Assembly (NCBI GenBank): GCA_016212925.1
Contig: JACRDF010000014.1
Location: 1 to 64,000, forward strand
Length of the DNA: 64,000 nucleotides
DNA from: Desulfomonile tiedjei
GTDB taxonomy: Bacteria > Desulfobacterota > Desulfomonilia > Desulfomonilales > Desulfomonilaceae
Direction: 5' to 3'
Made by a program: the position numbers and the translations under genes. The notes under the pieces were generated by a model. That model saw only the letters and a list, made by a program, of their open reading frames with translations. It had not been told where the DNA came from and made no database searches. Below, in pieces: positions 46,543 through 56,848 of the stretch (its first letter is position 1; each line of letters opens with the position of its first letter).

Positions 46543-47463
46543 ATGGATAAAAGAATTATCACCGCTGCTATCACAGGAAGCATTCATACACCGACAATGT
46601 CTCCGCACTTGCCGGTAACTCCGGATCAAATCGTCGAAGAAGTAGTGCGGGCCTACAACGCGGGAGCGGCCGTGGCTCACATACACGCTCGCGATCCTCA
46701 AACCGGCAAGCCTTCGGCCGACGTGAGCCTGTATCAAGAGATAGCGTCTCGAGTAAAGGGCAGGTGCAACATAATTCTCTGCGTCACCACCGGTGGCGGC
46801 CAGGGGATGACCGTGGAACAAAGAGTAAGGACCCTTCCGTTGCTGAAGCCCGAGTTGGCCTCCTGCAATTTTGGTTCGGTCAACTTCGCGTTGTTTCCGG
46901 TGCTGGATGTATATGACAAGTTTGAATTTCCGTGGGAGCCGGAATTCCTGGCCGCGTCGGAAGATAACATCTTCTCCAACACGTTCAAAATGTTGAGAGA
47001 AACCCTTCCGGTCTTCCAGGAAAGTGGTACTCGGCCGGAATTGGAAGTGTACGATGTGGGCATGATCAATAACGTGGCCTTCATGCTTAACAGAGGGCAA
47101 CTGCAAAGACCGGTGTATTTGCAATTCGTGATGGGAATACTCGGCGGCATTCAACCGACGGCCGAGAACCTGCTGTTCATGTACAAATCCGCGAGAGACC
47201 TCATCGGCGACTTTACCTGGTCGGTTTGCGCCGCAGGAAAACAGCAATTCCCCATGTGCACTCTGTCTTTGATTCTGGGAGGCAACGCTCGAGTCGGCCT
47301 CGAAGACAACCTGTACCTGGAAAGAGGGGTTAAAGCCAAGAGCAACGCCGAGCAAGTTGAGAAAATAATACGAATAGGCCGCGAACTGGGGGTCGAGCCC
47401 GCTACTCCGGACGAAGCCCGAGAAATCCTCGCCCTGAAGGGATTGGATAAAGTGGCATTTTAG
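46543..47463 (+). CDS. Beta-keto acid cleavage enzyme (BKACE/DUF849)
   Basis: TIM-barrel Zn enzyme that splits a beta-keto acid with acetyl-CoA into acetoacetate and a new acyl-CoA. The metal His pair is in AVAHIHARDPQTGKPS, the third ligand is the Glu in GGNARVGLEDNLYLERG, and CVTTGGGQGMTVEQRV and GILGGIQPTAEN are family segments. 306 residues. ATG 46543 follows a GAGGAGAAG site, 35 bases after the preceding dehydrogenase. Family members cleave 3-keto-5-aminohexanoate (lysine fermentation), dehydrocarnitine and others; the neighbouring carnitine-dehydrogenase-like gene makes a dehydrocarnitine-like substrate the best guess. Confidence 0.92.
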   Translation: MDKRIITAAITGSIHTPTMSPHLPVTPDQIVEEVVRAYNAGAAVAHIHARDPQTGKPSADVSLYQEIASRVKGRCNIILCVTTGGGQGMTVEQRVRTLPLLKPELASCNFGSVNFALFPVLDVYDKFEFPWEPEFLAASEDNIFSNTFKMLRETLPVFQESGTRPELEVYDVGMINNVAFMLNRGQLQRPVYLQFVMGILGGIQPTAENLLFMYKSARDLIGDFTWSVCAAGKQQFPMCTLSLILGGNARVGLEDNLYLERGVKAKSNAEQVEKIIRIGRELGVEPATPDEAREILALKGLDKVAF

Positions 47464-47552
47464 GCGCTGGAAATGGGTTTGGCGAACCTGGAGATCACTC
47501 GCCTGTGTTGAGCGCACTTGTATGACAATTTACAAAGGATGTGGACTTGGCC

Positions 47553-48509
47553 ATGAAACCTGAAGAAATAAAAACCATTGGAATACTTGGCACGGGAACG
47601 GTGGGATGGAGCTGGGCTACTTTTTTCGCGGCTAAAGGAATGTCCGTCAGGATGTTCGACGCGGACAAGTGCATACAGGAGAACGGTGTTCGAAAAGCCA
47701 AGGAAAGCCTCGAAGCCCTGGTAGAGTATGGCGCGTTGGACAAGTCACAGCTCGACAGCGCACTAGGGAATATCTCGACAGTAAATGATCTGGCGCAAAT
47801 GGCCGAAGGAGCCGACTATATTCAGGAATCGGTCTATGAGAGCTATGAGGTCAAGAAGACGGTGTTCCATGAGTTGGATTCTCTGGCCTCACCGAAAACG
47901 ATATTGGCAAGCAGCACTTCCGGCCTCCTTATTTCAAAAATTCAGGAAGCCGCTAAAATACCTGGCCGTTGTCTGGTAGTACACCCCTTCAACCCTCCGC
48001 ACCTGGTCCCCCTGGTTGAACTCGTCCCGGGGCCGCAGACAGATCTTCAACTGGTTGAAGACGTAAAATGTTTCTTTGAAGGACTGGGCAAAATTCCCGT
48101 TATCCTGAAAAAGGAAGCACCGGGCCATATTGCGAATCGTCTGGCGGCGGCACTGTGGCGGGAGTCCGTTAACATCGTCGCCAAAGGCATCGCAAGCGTA
48201 GAAGACGTGGACAAGGCTCTCTATGCCGGCCCAGGGATTCGGTGGGCCTTGATGGGACAACACATGATTTACCATCTGGGCGGCGGCGAAGGTGGCTACA
48301 GATATTTGATAGATCATTTGGGCACGATAGCCAGCGCCCAATGGAAAGACCTTGCATCGTGGACCGAAATCCCGGAAGAGTCCAAGGACATGCTTGTGGA
48401 AGGCGTGAACAAATCTATGGGTGACAGGACCCTGGCAGAGGTCGCACGGTGGAGGGACAGGAAAATAGTAGAGTTGATCAAGGTCATATATGATAAGCCG
48501 CTGAAATAA
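47553..48509 (+). CDS. Carnitine dehydrogenase/CRYL1-like 3-hydroxyacyl-CoA dehydrogenase family protein 2
   Basis: NAD-binding motif TIGILGTGTVGWSWATFFAAKG, the catalytic-His segment VVHPFNPPHLVPLVELVPGP and the C-terminal GPGIRWALMGQHMIYHLGGGEGG. The last two segments are the pattern of L-carnitine 3-dehydrogenase and lambda-crystallin/L-gulonate dehydrogenase, not of fatty-acid HBDH. 318 residues from ATG 47553; TTG 47547 is better spaced from AAAGGA and GTG 47541 is also possible. Last gene of the catabolic run, 89 bp after BKACE, so a 3-hydroxy to 3-keto oxidation feeding BKACE is the natural reading. Confidence 0.88.
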   Translation: MKPEEIKTIGILGTGTVGWSWATFFAAKGMSVRMFDADKCIQENGVRKAKESLEALVEYGALDKSQLDSALGNISTVNDLAQMAEGADYIQESVYESYEVKKTVFHELDSLASPKTILASSTSGLLISKIQEAAKIPGRCLVVHPFNPPHLVPLVELVPGPQTDLQLVEDVKCFFEGLGKIPVILKKEAPGHIANRLAAALWRESVNIVAKGIASVEDVDKALYAGPGIRWALMGQHMIYHLGGGEGGYRYLIDHLGTIASAQWKDLASWTEIPEESKDMLVEGVNKSMGDRTLAEVARWRDRKIVELIKVIYDKPLK

Positions 48510-48562
48510 GAGAATTCCGGTAAACCGTTAAGTCTTGAACGGGAAACATCTGGCGCGAAACG

Positions 48563-48651
48563 TGTCATTGCGAGCGCAGCGAAGCAGTCTCTTACCTTGA
48601 GCACTGATATTGCTTTGCCGCGGAACGCGGGATTTCACTCCCCGCAATGAC
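48563..48651. repeat. TGTCATTGCG-ended palindromic element, copy 4
   Basis: TGTCATTGCGAGCGCAGCGA at the left end and CGCAATGAC at the right, with the CCGCGGAACGCGGGATTTCA core shared with copy 1 at 31671. It follows the last gene of the catabolic cluster. Confidence 0.85.
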
Positions 48652-48751
48652 GAAGGAGCGCGTCTACCATAGCACCTGCCATAGGCCAATTGGACAATAC
48701 CTTCGCAAAAGCTATCAGCGCCAAGTTCAACCATCTCTGCTGACAAGCGCT

Positions 48752-48813
48752 GGCGGGCACAGCCCGCCCTACAGCAGCCGTGTCGCCCAATCGTGGGGCG
48801 GGCTGTGCCCGCC
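48752..48813. repeat. GGCGGGCACAGCCCGCC inverted repeat
   Basis: GGCGGGCACAGCCCGCCC at the left is repeated inverted as GGGGCGGGCTGTGCCCGCC at 48795-48813, about 25 bp apart. Each arm is itself a small hairpin. No copy elsewhere in the window was noticed. Confidence 0.7.
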
Positions 48814-48919
48814 GATTGTATGCGTCAACGATAGACTTGACTGAACCAACTCCTTGGGAGAGGAGCGACCACATGAAGACCGTTCTCTCGCGATGAATTA
48901 AATTTTTTTCGCCCGGTCC

Positions 48920-48964
48920 TTGCCCTCAACCGGTAGGTGACTTATAGTCAATTTAGACTGAGAG
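48920..48964 (+). promoter_or_regulatory. Promoter and probable TetR operator for the RND locus
   Basis: TTGCCC (48920-48925), 17 bases, TATAGT (48943-48948) gives a good sigma-70 promoter. GACTTATAGTCAATTTAGACT overlaps the -10 and contains nested inverted AGTC/GACT repeats, as expected of an autoregulatory operator for the TetR gene that starts at 48983. Confidence 0.55.
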
Positions 48965-48982
48965 TCGAAGCGGGAGCCGCCT

Positions 48983-49651
48983 ATGAACAGTTCCAGTAAT
49001 CTAATTCATTCTCAGCCTTCTGAGCGGTGCGAAAAACCTCCCGACAGGCGTGAGCGGCGTCGGGCAGAAACACGCGACCGAATCATCCGCGCTGCGTTAT
49101 GCCTCTTTTCCGAACGCGGGGTCGCCACGACCACCGTGGAAGACATTACCAACGAGGCGGATGTGGGCAAAGGGACCTTCTTCAACTATTTTCCCAGCAA
49201 AGAGCACATCCTCGCCAACCTTTGCCAGTTGCAAATGGGCAAAATTCGAGAATTGGTTTCTCGATCCATTCGTTCGAAGGAGTCACTTGACCGTGTCCTG
49301 AACGAATTGGCTTTGATCCTTATTGAGCAATTCAGTCAATCGCCGGCGTTGGTACGGAGCATTCTTACCGCCCTGTTTTCAAGCGAATCCGCGCGTCAGA
49401 TGATGCTTGATGATTTCGAAAAGGACCGCCTGGTGCTGGCAGAGTTAATGTCCGCCAGGCAAAAACGCGGAGAGATTCGAGACGATTTCGCACCGACAGA
49501 GTTAGCACTCCAGTTCCATCGGGCACTTTTCGGCACAACCGTGTTGTGGTCGCTCGATCCTTCGAGACCGCTGTCTGATTGTATGAAAGACATGGTGAGC
49601 ACTCTATGGTCGGGCATTCGAATTCAGGAAACGTGCGGGAAAAAGCACTAA
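48983..49651 (+). CDS. TetR-family regulator of the RND efflux operon
   Basis: AcrR-like helix-turn-helix (RDRIIRAALCLFSERGVATTTVEDITNEADVGKGTFFNYFPSKEHIL) after a basic N-terminal arm, then a C-terminal ligand domain. 222 residues. Located 112 bp upstream of the adaptor/pump pair on the same strand with a candidate operator over its own promoter, so it probably represses both itself and the pump and is released by a pump substrate. Confidence 0.88.
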   Translation: MNSSSNLIHSQPSERCEKPPDRRERRRAETRDRIIRAALCLFSERGVATTTVEDITNEADVGKGTFFNYFPSKEHILANLCQLQMGKIRELVSRSIRSKESLDRVLNELALILIEQFSQSPALVRSILTALFSSESARQMMLDDFEKDRLVLAELMSARQKRGEIRDDFAPTELALQFHRALFGTTVLWSLDPSRPLSDCMKDMVSTLWSGIRIQETCGKKH

Positions 49652-49762
49652 CGCGCGGGAGGAACGCTCAGCGTGTAATTGACCGAAAGAAAGCTGGAAC
49701 GAAAAAACCGAAAACCCGCCTTCCCGGAGGGCTTGGATCAGTAGTCGACGGAGAATCTGGAC

Positions 49763-50908
49763 ATGAAAATAAGGTCAGTTGAGGCGCTTGCTTTAGTCTT
49801 TATCTTGACTCTCGTATTCACCGGCTGCGGCAGCACGGGTCCTCAATTTCCCGAAAGGCCGCCGGCTCCTGTTGCGGTGGCCGCGGCGGTCAAACAGGAT
49901 GTGCCCATCTATCTGGACAGCATCGGCAAGACCGTAGCGAGAGAAGTGGTCTCCATCCAGCCCCAGGTTTCCGGCCGTATTACCGAGATCCATTTCGCCG
50001 ACGGAGCGGACCTGAAGACAGGAGATCCGCTCTTCACCATCGACCCTCGACCGTACGAGGCTCAACTCGCATCGGCCGAGGCAACCCTTGCTGAGAAAAA
50101 GGCAGCCTTGGATCTTGCCAAAACCCAGTTCGCGCGCTACGCCGAGCTTCTGCAAACGAATTCAGTTTCCCAGCAGGAATACGACCAGAGGAAGAACACC
50201 CAGGACATGGCCGAGGCGCAAGTCCAGCAGAGCCAGGCCGCGGTCGAGACCGCACGGCTCAACCTCGATTACTGCTCCATCCGCTCACCTATCGACGGTA
50301 GGGCCGGACAGCGGCTGGTGGACATCGGGAACGTGGTGGCCGCGAACACAGGCTCGCTTTTGGTGATTCAACGCTTGAACCCCATCTACGCGGACTTCAC
50401 CGTTACTGAGAGCGAACTTACGGCCGTACAACGGAATATGAACCGCGGCGCGCTCAAGGTAGAGGTGCGTCTGCCCGAAGAGCCCGACAAATCGAGAGAG
50501 GGGGAACTCTCATTCCTGGACAACGCTGTTCAAGAAAGCACCGGTACGGTCAAGCTCCGCGCCACGATCCCTAACAAGGATCATTACTTCTGGCCGGGTA
50601 GGTTCGTAAAGGTTCGCCTGGTCTTGAATACGCTCCACGGTGCCGTGCTCGTCCCCGCCGCCGCTCCTCAGATGTCCGCAAAAGGGCAGTTCGTTTACGT
50701 CGTGAAAGAGGATTCCACAGCCGAACTGCGGCCCGTGAAGCTCGGACAGCGTCAAGATGATCTGGTTGTTGTCGACGAAGGGCTGCAATCCGGTGAGCGA
50801 GTGGTGGTCACCGGACAGCTCGCTGTCATGCCCGGCGGTAAGGTCCGGATGGAAGAACCTCCTTCAGTGGTTGGTTCGTCCACGGCGGGTCAGGAGGACC
50901 AGTCATGA
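49763..50908 (+). CDS. RND efflux periplasmic adaptor lipoprotein (MexA/AcrA type)
   Basis: Membrane-fusion protein. Signal peptide with lipobox VFTGC, lipidation at Cys22. Then the order typical of the family: barrel-sandwich/lipoyl half (VVSIQPQVSGRITEIHFADGADLKTGDPLFTIDP), helical hairpin (about 95-165), second lipoyl half (IRSPIDGRAGQRLVDIGNVV), beta-barrel and membrane-proximal domains. 381 residues. Its stop overlaps the pump start as ATGA. Confidence 0.92.
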   Translation: MKIRSVEALALVFILTLVFTGCGSTGPQFPERPPAPVAVAAAVKQDVPIYLDSIGKTVAREVVSIQPQVSGRITEIHFADGADLKTGDPLFTIDPRPYEAQLASAEATLAEKKAALDLAKTQFARYAELLQTNSVSQQEYDQRKNTQDMAEAQVQQSQAAVETARLNLDYCSIRSPIDGRAGQRLVDIGNVVAANTGSLLVIQRLNPIYADFTVTESELTAVQRNMNRGALKVEVRLPEEPDKSREGELSFLDNAVQESTGTVKLRATIPNKDHYFWPGRFVKVRLVLNTLHGAVLVPAAAPQMSAKGQFVYVVKEDSTAELRPVKLGQRQDDLVVVDEGLQSGERVVVTGQLAVMPGGKVRMEEPPSVVGSSTAGQEDQS

Positions 50909-53900
50909 ATCTCTCGGAGCCATTTATTCGCCGACCGGTGATGACCGCAGTTTTGACGGTCTCTGTGATCCTTTTCGGCGCGCTCAGCTACTTGCGGCTC
51001 CCGGTGAACGACCTTCCGGTGGTGGATTACCCGGTAATCCAGGTAGAGGTGGATTATCCGGGGGCTAGCCCCGACACGATGGCCAACAACATCGCAACCC
51101 CTCTTGAGCGGCAGTTTATGCAAATCCCCGGACTGGAGTTGGTGACCTCCAAGAGCACCCAGGGGCACACCAGTCTTACGCTACAATTTGTCCTGGAGAA
51201 GAGCATCGACGCGGCCGCTACCGACGTACAGACTGCAATCACCCAGGCCACAGGCAGCCTCCCCGTTGATCTTCCTTCACCACCGACCTTTTCCAAGACC
51301 AATCCCAATGATCAACCAATCCTATACATCGCTCTCACCAGCGACTCTGTCACGCGCGGTCAACTGTATGACTATGCAAGGACCCAGGTTGGTCAGCGTA
51401 TCAGCATTCTGCCCGGTGTGAGCCGAGCAATTGTGTACGGGACCAAGTCCGCGGTCCGTATCAAGGCCGACCCGTCCAAGATGTGGGCTCGCGGCATATC
51501 CGCAGATGACTTAACCGCTGCGATCAGGAACGGCACCAGCTACACCGGCGCGGGTCAATTTGACAGCTCCGCTGGCACGGCGTTGCTCCGTCCCCGGGGG
51601 CAACTGGAAGAGGCCCCGGCGTACGGCGACCTGATCGTGAACACTCGGAACGGCGCGCCGGTGTACGTTCGCGACGTAGCTCAGGTTGTAGACTCGGTCC
51701 AGGACGAGCGGATAAACATGCGGTTCTGGGCACGAGGTTATCCGGTCCCATCAGCCACCGTGGTCGTTGCGGTCTTCCGCCAAGCCGGGTCCAACGCGGT
51801 GGAGGTGGCAAAGAGCATCCGGGACTTGCTGCCCTCGATCGGAGCGGAACTCCCCGGATCGGTGCGCATCACACCGATTTACGACCGTTCGCGGACAATT
51901 GTTAACTCCGTCCGAGAGGTGCAGGAAACTCTAGTGATAGCCTTTGTCCTGGTGGTGATAGTAATCTTTCTATTTCTCGGACGTGCCAAGGACACCCTGA
52001 TCCCCGTAGTTGCTCTCCCGTTGTCGCTTTTGCTCACTTTCATTTCGATGGGACTGCTTGGTTACAGCCTCGATAACTTGTCGCTCATGGCGCTCACACT
52101 GGCTATCGGCTTCCTCGTCGACGACGCGATCGTGTTTCTGGAAAACACTGTGCGACGGATGGAACATGGCGAAATGGCGTTGGAGGCGTCCATCAACAGC
52201 GCGAAGGAGATCAGCTTCACCATTCTGTCCATGACCATTTCCCTCGCGGCTGTGTTCATCCCGCTTGTTTTCATGTCCGGACTGATGGGCCGAATCTTTC
52301 GAGAATTCGCCATTACCATCGTGGTCGCAATTTTCGCTTCCGGCATTGTGTCGCTGACGCTAACTCCGCTTATGTGCGCGAGGATGCTCAGGGACCGCGG
52401 GCCCGGCGCCAAACGAACGTGGGTGGAACGGGTGATCGGTGACGCTGAAAAGAGGGTCCTCGCCGCCTACGGCGCGTCGCTCTGGTGGTTCCTGCGCAGG
52501 CGGTGGGTCTCCGCATTCATCTGGGTCGTCTGCTTAGTCGGCACGGTCGGGCTCTTCATGGCCATCCCGAAGACCTTCCTCCCCGCGGGCGACAGCAGTT
52601 TCATCTGGGGCGTGATGATTGCCCGTGAAGGTTCATCTCCTGAGCAGATGCGGGTCCTACAGGACCGGGCTGACGAAGTAATCCGGCAGGACCCTAGTGT
52701 CAATGCCACCTTCACCATGACGGGAAACAGCCAATTCCTATCGTCCAATCAAGGGTTGCTGCTCGCGTTCCTCAAGCAGCCGGACGAGCGCGCGCCCATC
52801 CAGGCAGTCGCGGGTGGATTGATGGGTCAGTTGGGGGCCATTCCCGGCGTCTTTCCATTCTTGAGGCCATTCCCTGTGCTGGAGATCAGCACCGGAGCGA
52901 CGAGCCGAAATCAGGGGCAGTACGCCTTCTCCGTGTCCGGAGTAAACCGAGATCAGGTCTACGAAGTGGCCACACGGCTCATGGGGAAGCTAAGGGAATA
53001 TCCTGGTTTCTTGACAGTTGGTTCGGACTACTTCAACAACACCCCAAGCCTCGACATCGACATCCGCCGAGATCAGGCGAGGACGTACGGGGTCTCCGAG
53101 ACGCGGATTCTGAACCTCCTGCGGAATGCGTACTCGCAAAACTATCTCTACCTGATCAAGAAACCGGAGGACCAGTATCAGGTCATTCTCGAAGTAGCAG
53201 ATGCGGAACGCTCAAAACCCGACGACCTCTCGCTCCTGTACATCAAGTCCGATGACGGGAGGAACCTTGTGCCGCTCGGCGCTCTGGTCGACTGGAAGAG
53301 TACGCTTGGCCTCCAGGCCGTGAATCATATCAATCAGTTTCCGAGCGTCACCTTCTTCTTCAACCTCAAGCCCGGAGTTGCTATGGGCGAAGCCACCGAT
53401 TTCATCAACAAGGTAGCCTCGGAGACCGTGCCAACGACCATGCGTGCGGGTCTACAGGGCGAGGCTCTTACCTTCCTTAACACCGTAAGTGACTTGACTA
53501 TCCTGATGGCATTGGCAGTGTTCGTCATGTACGTAATTCTGGCCATCCTTTATGAAAGCTATGTGCACCCCCTCACGGTGCTTTCCACCCTTCCTACCGC
53601 ACTAATAGGCGGATTGCTGACCCTGTTTCTGTTCGGGGAGCAGGCGTCGCTCTATGCGTTCGTGGGCATGTTCATGCTAATGGGTATCGTCAAAAAGAAC
53701 GGGATCATGATCGTTGACTTTGCTCGCCAGCGAGTGGACGCGGGCGAGTCTCCGGAAAAAGCCATTCACGAAGCAAGTATGGACCGGTTCCGTCCTATCA
53801 TCATGACAACCCTCGCCGCGGTCATCGGGGCGATTCCCATAGCGATCGGATTCGGAGCCGACGCGGCCTCTCGCCGGCCCCTCGGGCTTGTCGTTGTGGG

Positions 53901-54069
53901 TGGACTGGTGGTGTCCCAGTTTATCACCCTGTACATAACGCCGGTCATCTACTTGTACCTCGAAGAGTTTCAGGAGAAGGTGCTGGATCGCACTTCCTTC
54001 TTCCGCTCGGGACGGTCGCAGATCCCAGCCATGGAAGGCGCCGCAAGCTCTCATACGAAGCTGCGTTGA
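50905..54069 (+). CDS. RND multidrug efflux transporter (AcrB/HAE1 type)
   Basis: Inner-membrane proton-driven pump of 1054 residues, the usual length. The N-terminus LSEPFIRRPVMTAVLTVSVILFG is typical of HAE1 pumps; TM4 contains LAIGFLVDDAIVFLENTVRRME with the paired proton-relay Asp residues; two large periplasmic loops and twelve hydrophobic segments are visible. No outer-membrane factor gene follows, so it must borrow one from elsewhere. Likely exports hydrophobic drugs or metabolites. The sequence is intact. Confidence 0.95.
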   Translation: MNLSEPFIRRPVMTAVLTVSVILFGALSYLRLPVNDLPVVDYPVIQVEVDYPGASPDTMANNIATPLERQFMQIPGLELVTSKSTQGHTSLTLQFVLEKSIDAAATDVQTAITQATGSLPVDLPSPPTFSKTNPNDQPILYIALTSDSVTRGQLYDYARTQVGQRISILPGVSRAIVYGTKSAVRIKADPSKMWARGISADDLTAAIRNGTSYTGAGQFDSSAGTALLRPRGQLEEAPAYGDLIVNTRNGAPVYVRDVAQVVDSVQDERINMRFWARGYPVPSATVVVAVFRQAGSNAVEVAKSIRDLLPSIGAELPGSVRITPIYDRSRTIVNSVREVQETLVIAFVLVVIVIFLFLGRAKDTLIPVVALPLSLLLTFISMGLLGYSLDNLSLMALTLAIGFLVDDAIVFLENTVRRMEHGEMALEASINSAKEISFTILSMTISLAAVFIPLVFMSGLMGRIFREFAITIVVAIFASGIVSLTLTPLMCARMLRDRGPGAKRTWVERVIGDAEKRVLAAYGASLWWFLRRRWVSAFIWVVCLVGTVGLFMAIPKTFLPAGDSSFIWGVMIAREGSSPEQMRVLQDRADEVIRQDPSVNATFTMTGNSQFLSSNQGLLLAFLKQPDERAPIQAVAGGLMGQLGAIPGVFPFLRPFPVLEISTGATSRNQGQYAFSVSGVNRDQVYEVATRLMGKLREYPGFLTVGSDYFNNTPSLDIDIRRDQARTYGVSETRILNLLRNAYSQNYLYLIKKPEDQYQVILEVADAERSKPDDLSLLYIKSDDGRNLVPLGALVDWKSTLGLQAVNHINQFPSVTFFFNLKPGVAMGEATDFINKVASETVPTTMRAGLQGEALTFLNTVSDLTILMALAVFVMYVILAILYESYVHPLTVLSTLPTALIGGLLTLFLFGEQASLYAFVGMFMLMGIVKKNGIMIVDFARQRVDAGESPEKAIHEASMDRFRPIIMTTLAAVIGAIPIAIGFGADAASRRPLGLVVVGGLVVSQFITLYITPVIYLYLEEFQEKVLDRTSFFRSGRSQIPAMEGAASSHTKLR

Positions 54070-54090
54070 GGTCAGTTGAAGATCTCAAAC

Positions 54091-54161
54091 GGGCACGGCA
54101 CGCCGTGCCCCTGCGAAATGCGGCGCTGGAGCCACTTGTAGGGGCCCGGCGTGCCGTGCCC
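54091..54161. repeat. GGGCACGGCACGCCGTGCCC palindrome pair
   Basis: GGGCACGGCACGCCGTGCCC at 54091-54110 and GGCCCGGCGTGCCGTGCCC at 54143-54161 are inverted copies of each other and each is self-complementary. The element lies between the pump and enolase genes, which converge, and may act as a transcription barrier. Confidence 0.7.
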
Positions 54162-54257
54162 AAGGAAGACCACTCGTTCAGAGAATGATCTCATGCTACC
54201 GCAAGTGCCAATGCGTAGCACTTGTATATGGTCTATCACAGTATCGCGAGCCGACCG

Positions 54258-55601
<1,344 letters not shown>

Positions 55602-55811
55602 TCATTTGCCGAATTCCGGGCCATCAGATGAATACGAAACAATCTTACACCAAATGAATCCAGCCGCGCACGAAATTTGGCGCACCTATTTCTGCGATGC
55701 CACGGGTGACGCGTGAATGTCCTGATTCCCTCCCAACGGAAGCATTTGCCTGGACATTCCAGTGATGTTACTATTCGCCTTTGATTCTCGATGGCAAGGG
55801 AGGCTCGAAGC

Positions 55812-56804
55812 GTGGGGAAATTAAGAATCCTGGTTATCGGAGGTGCGGGCTACGTCGGGTCGCATTTCACTCGATACGCGGTTAACGCAGGATTCAGGGC
55901 TACTGTTGTGGATAACCTCTCCACTGGCCACCTTTCCGCCATTGGCAGCCATGACTTCCTTCGAATGGACCTCAAAGATCAGCGAGCCCTGAAGGAGCAT
56001 CTTGAAGAGAATCAGTACCGGGCCATCTTTCATTTTGCGGCCAGTTGTCTCGTGGGCGAATCCATCGTAGATCCCGCGCAGTATTATCAGAACAATGTCG
56101 TGGCAGCATTCAACATGCTGGAAGCCATGCGCGCGACCGGCCATGATCGGGTGGTCTTTTCCTCTTCGTGCTCGGTTTACGGCATACCGCAGAGCCTCCC
56201 GCTGCGAGAGGATCACCCGAAGAACCCGATTTCGCCCTACGGTCGCACTAAGCTTGCCATAGAATGGATGCTGGAAGACTACCATGCGGCTTATGGCATA
56301 CGATCCGCAAGCCTGAGGTACTTCAATGCCGCGGGCGGCGAGCCGCAGGCAGGCCTTGGAGAGGACCATCGGCCGGAATCTCACCTGATCCCCAACGTAG
56401 TGCGATATGCCCTTGGACTTGCGGGAGAATTGGTCATCTTCGGGGACGATTACCCTACTCCGGACGGGTCCTGCATAAGGGACTACGTTCACGTGACGGA
56501 TCTGGCCGAAGCCCATTTATCGGCCCTTGATAAGCTCGAGGACATGCCTGTGATCAAGCTGAATCTGGGCACGGGCAGAGGCTTCTCTAATCTCCAGGTG
56601 GTCGAAGCTGTCAGCAGAATCTCAGGCGTCAAACTGGGACCCAAGATAGGTCCCAGGAGGCCCGGAGATCCCCCCGAATTGGTGGCTGACCCGGGTGAGG
56701 CGTTTCGACTGCTCCAATGGGAGCCGTCGAGGTCAGACCTTGATCCGATGGTTTCCGAAGTGTTGCAGTGGTTTTCGGATCATCCGGACGGGTATGCGGA
56801 TTGA
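55812..56804 (+). CDS. galE: UDP-glucose 4-epimerase
   Basis: Short-chain dehydrogenase-type epimerase interconverting UDP-glucose and UDP-galactose. NAD motif GGAGYVGSH, SSSCSVYG, catalytic YGRTK (Tyr-x3-Lys) and the GalE-typical RYFNAAGGEPQAGLGEDHRPESHLIP split over about 175-200. GTG 55812 has GGGAGG eight bases upstream; the ATG at 55791 has none. 330 residues. Followed 44 bp later by a second epimerase on the same strand, probably co-transcribed for surface polysaccharide precursors. Confidence 0.92.
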   Translation: MGKLRILVIGGAGYVGSHFTRYAVNAGFRATVVDNLSTGHLSAIGSHDFLRMDLKDQRALKEHLEENQYRAIFHFAASCLVGESIVDPAQYYQNNVVAAFNMLEAMRATGHDRVVFSSSCSVYGIPQSLPLREDHPKNPISPYGRTKLAIEWMLEDYHAAYGIRSASLRYFNAAGGEPQAGLGEDHRPESHLIPNVVRYALGLAGELVIFGDDYPTPDGSCIRDYVHVTDLAEAHLSALDKLEDMPVIKLNLGTGRGFSNLQVVEAVSRISGVKLGPKIGPRRPGDPPELVADPGEAFRLLQWEPSRSDLDPMVSEVLQWFSDHPDGYAD

Positions 56805-56848
56805 CTTTTTTGCAGTCTGACCGGTAAAACATGCGCTAGAGGCGTACA

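Noticed and set aside
46456-47517. Long open frame antisense to the BKACE gene
   Set aside because: BKACE metal ligands and ribosome site are on the plus strand; the antisense frame is a codon-bias shadow.
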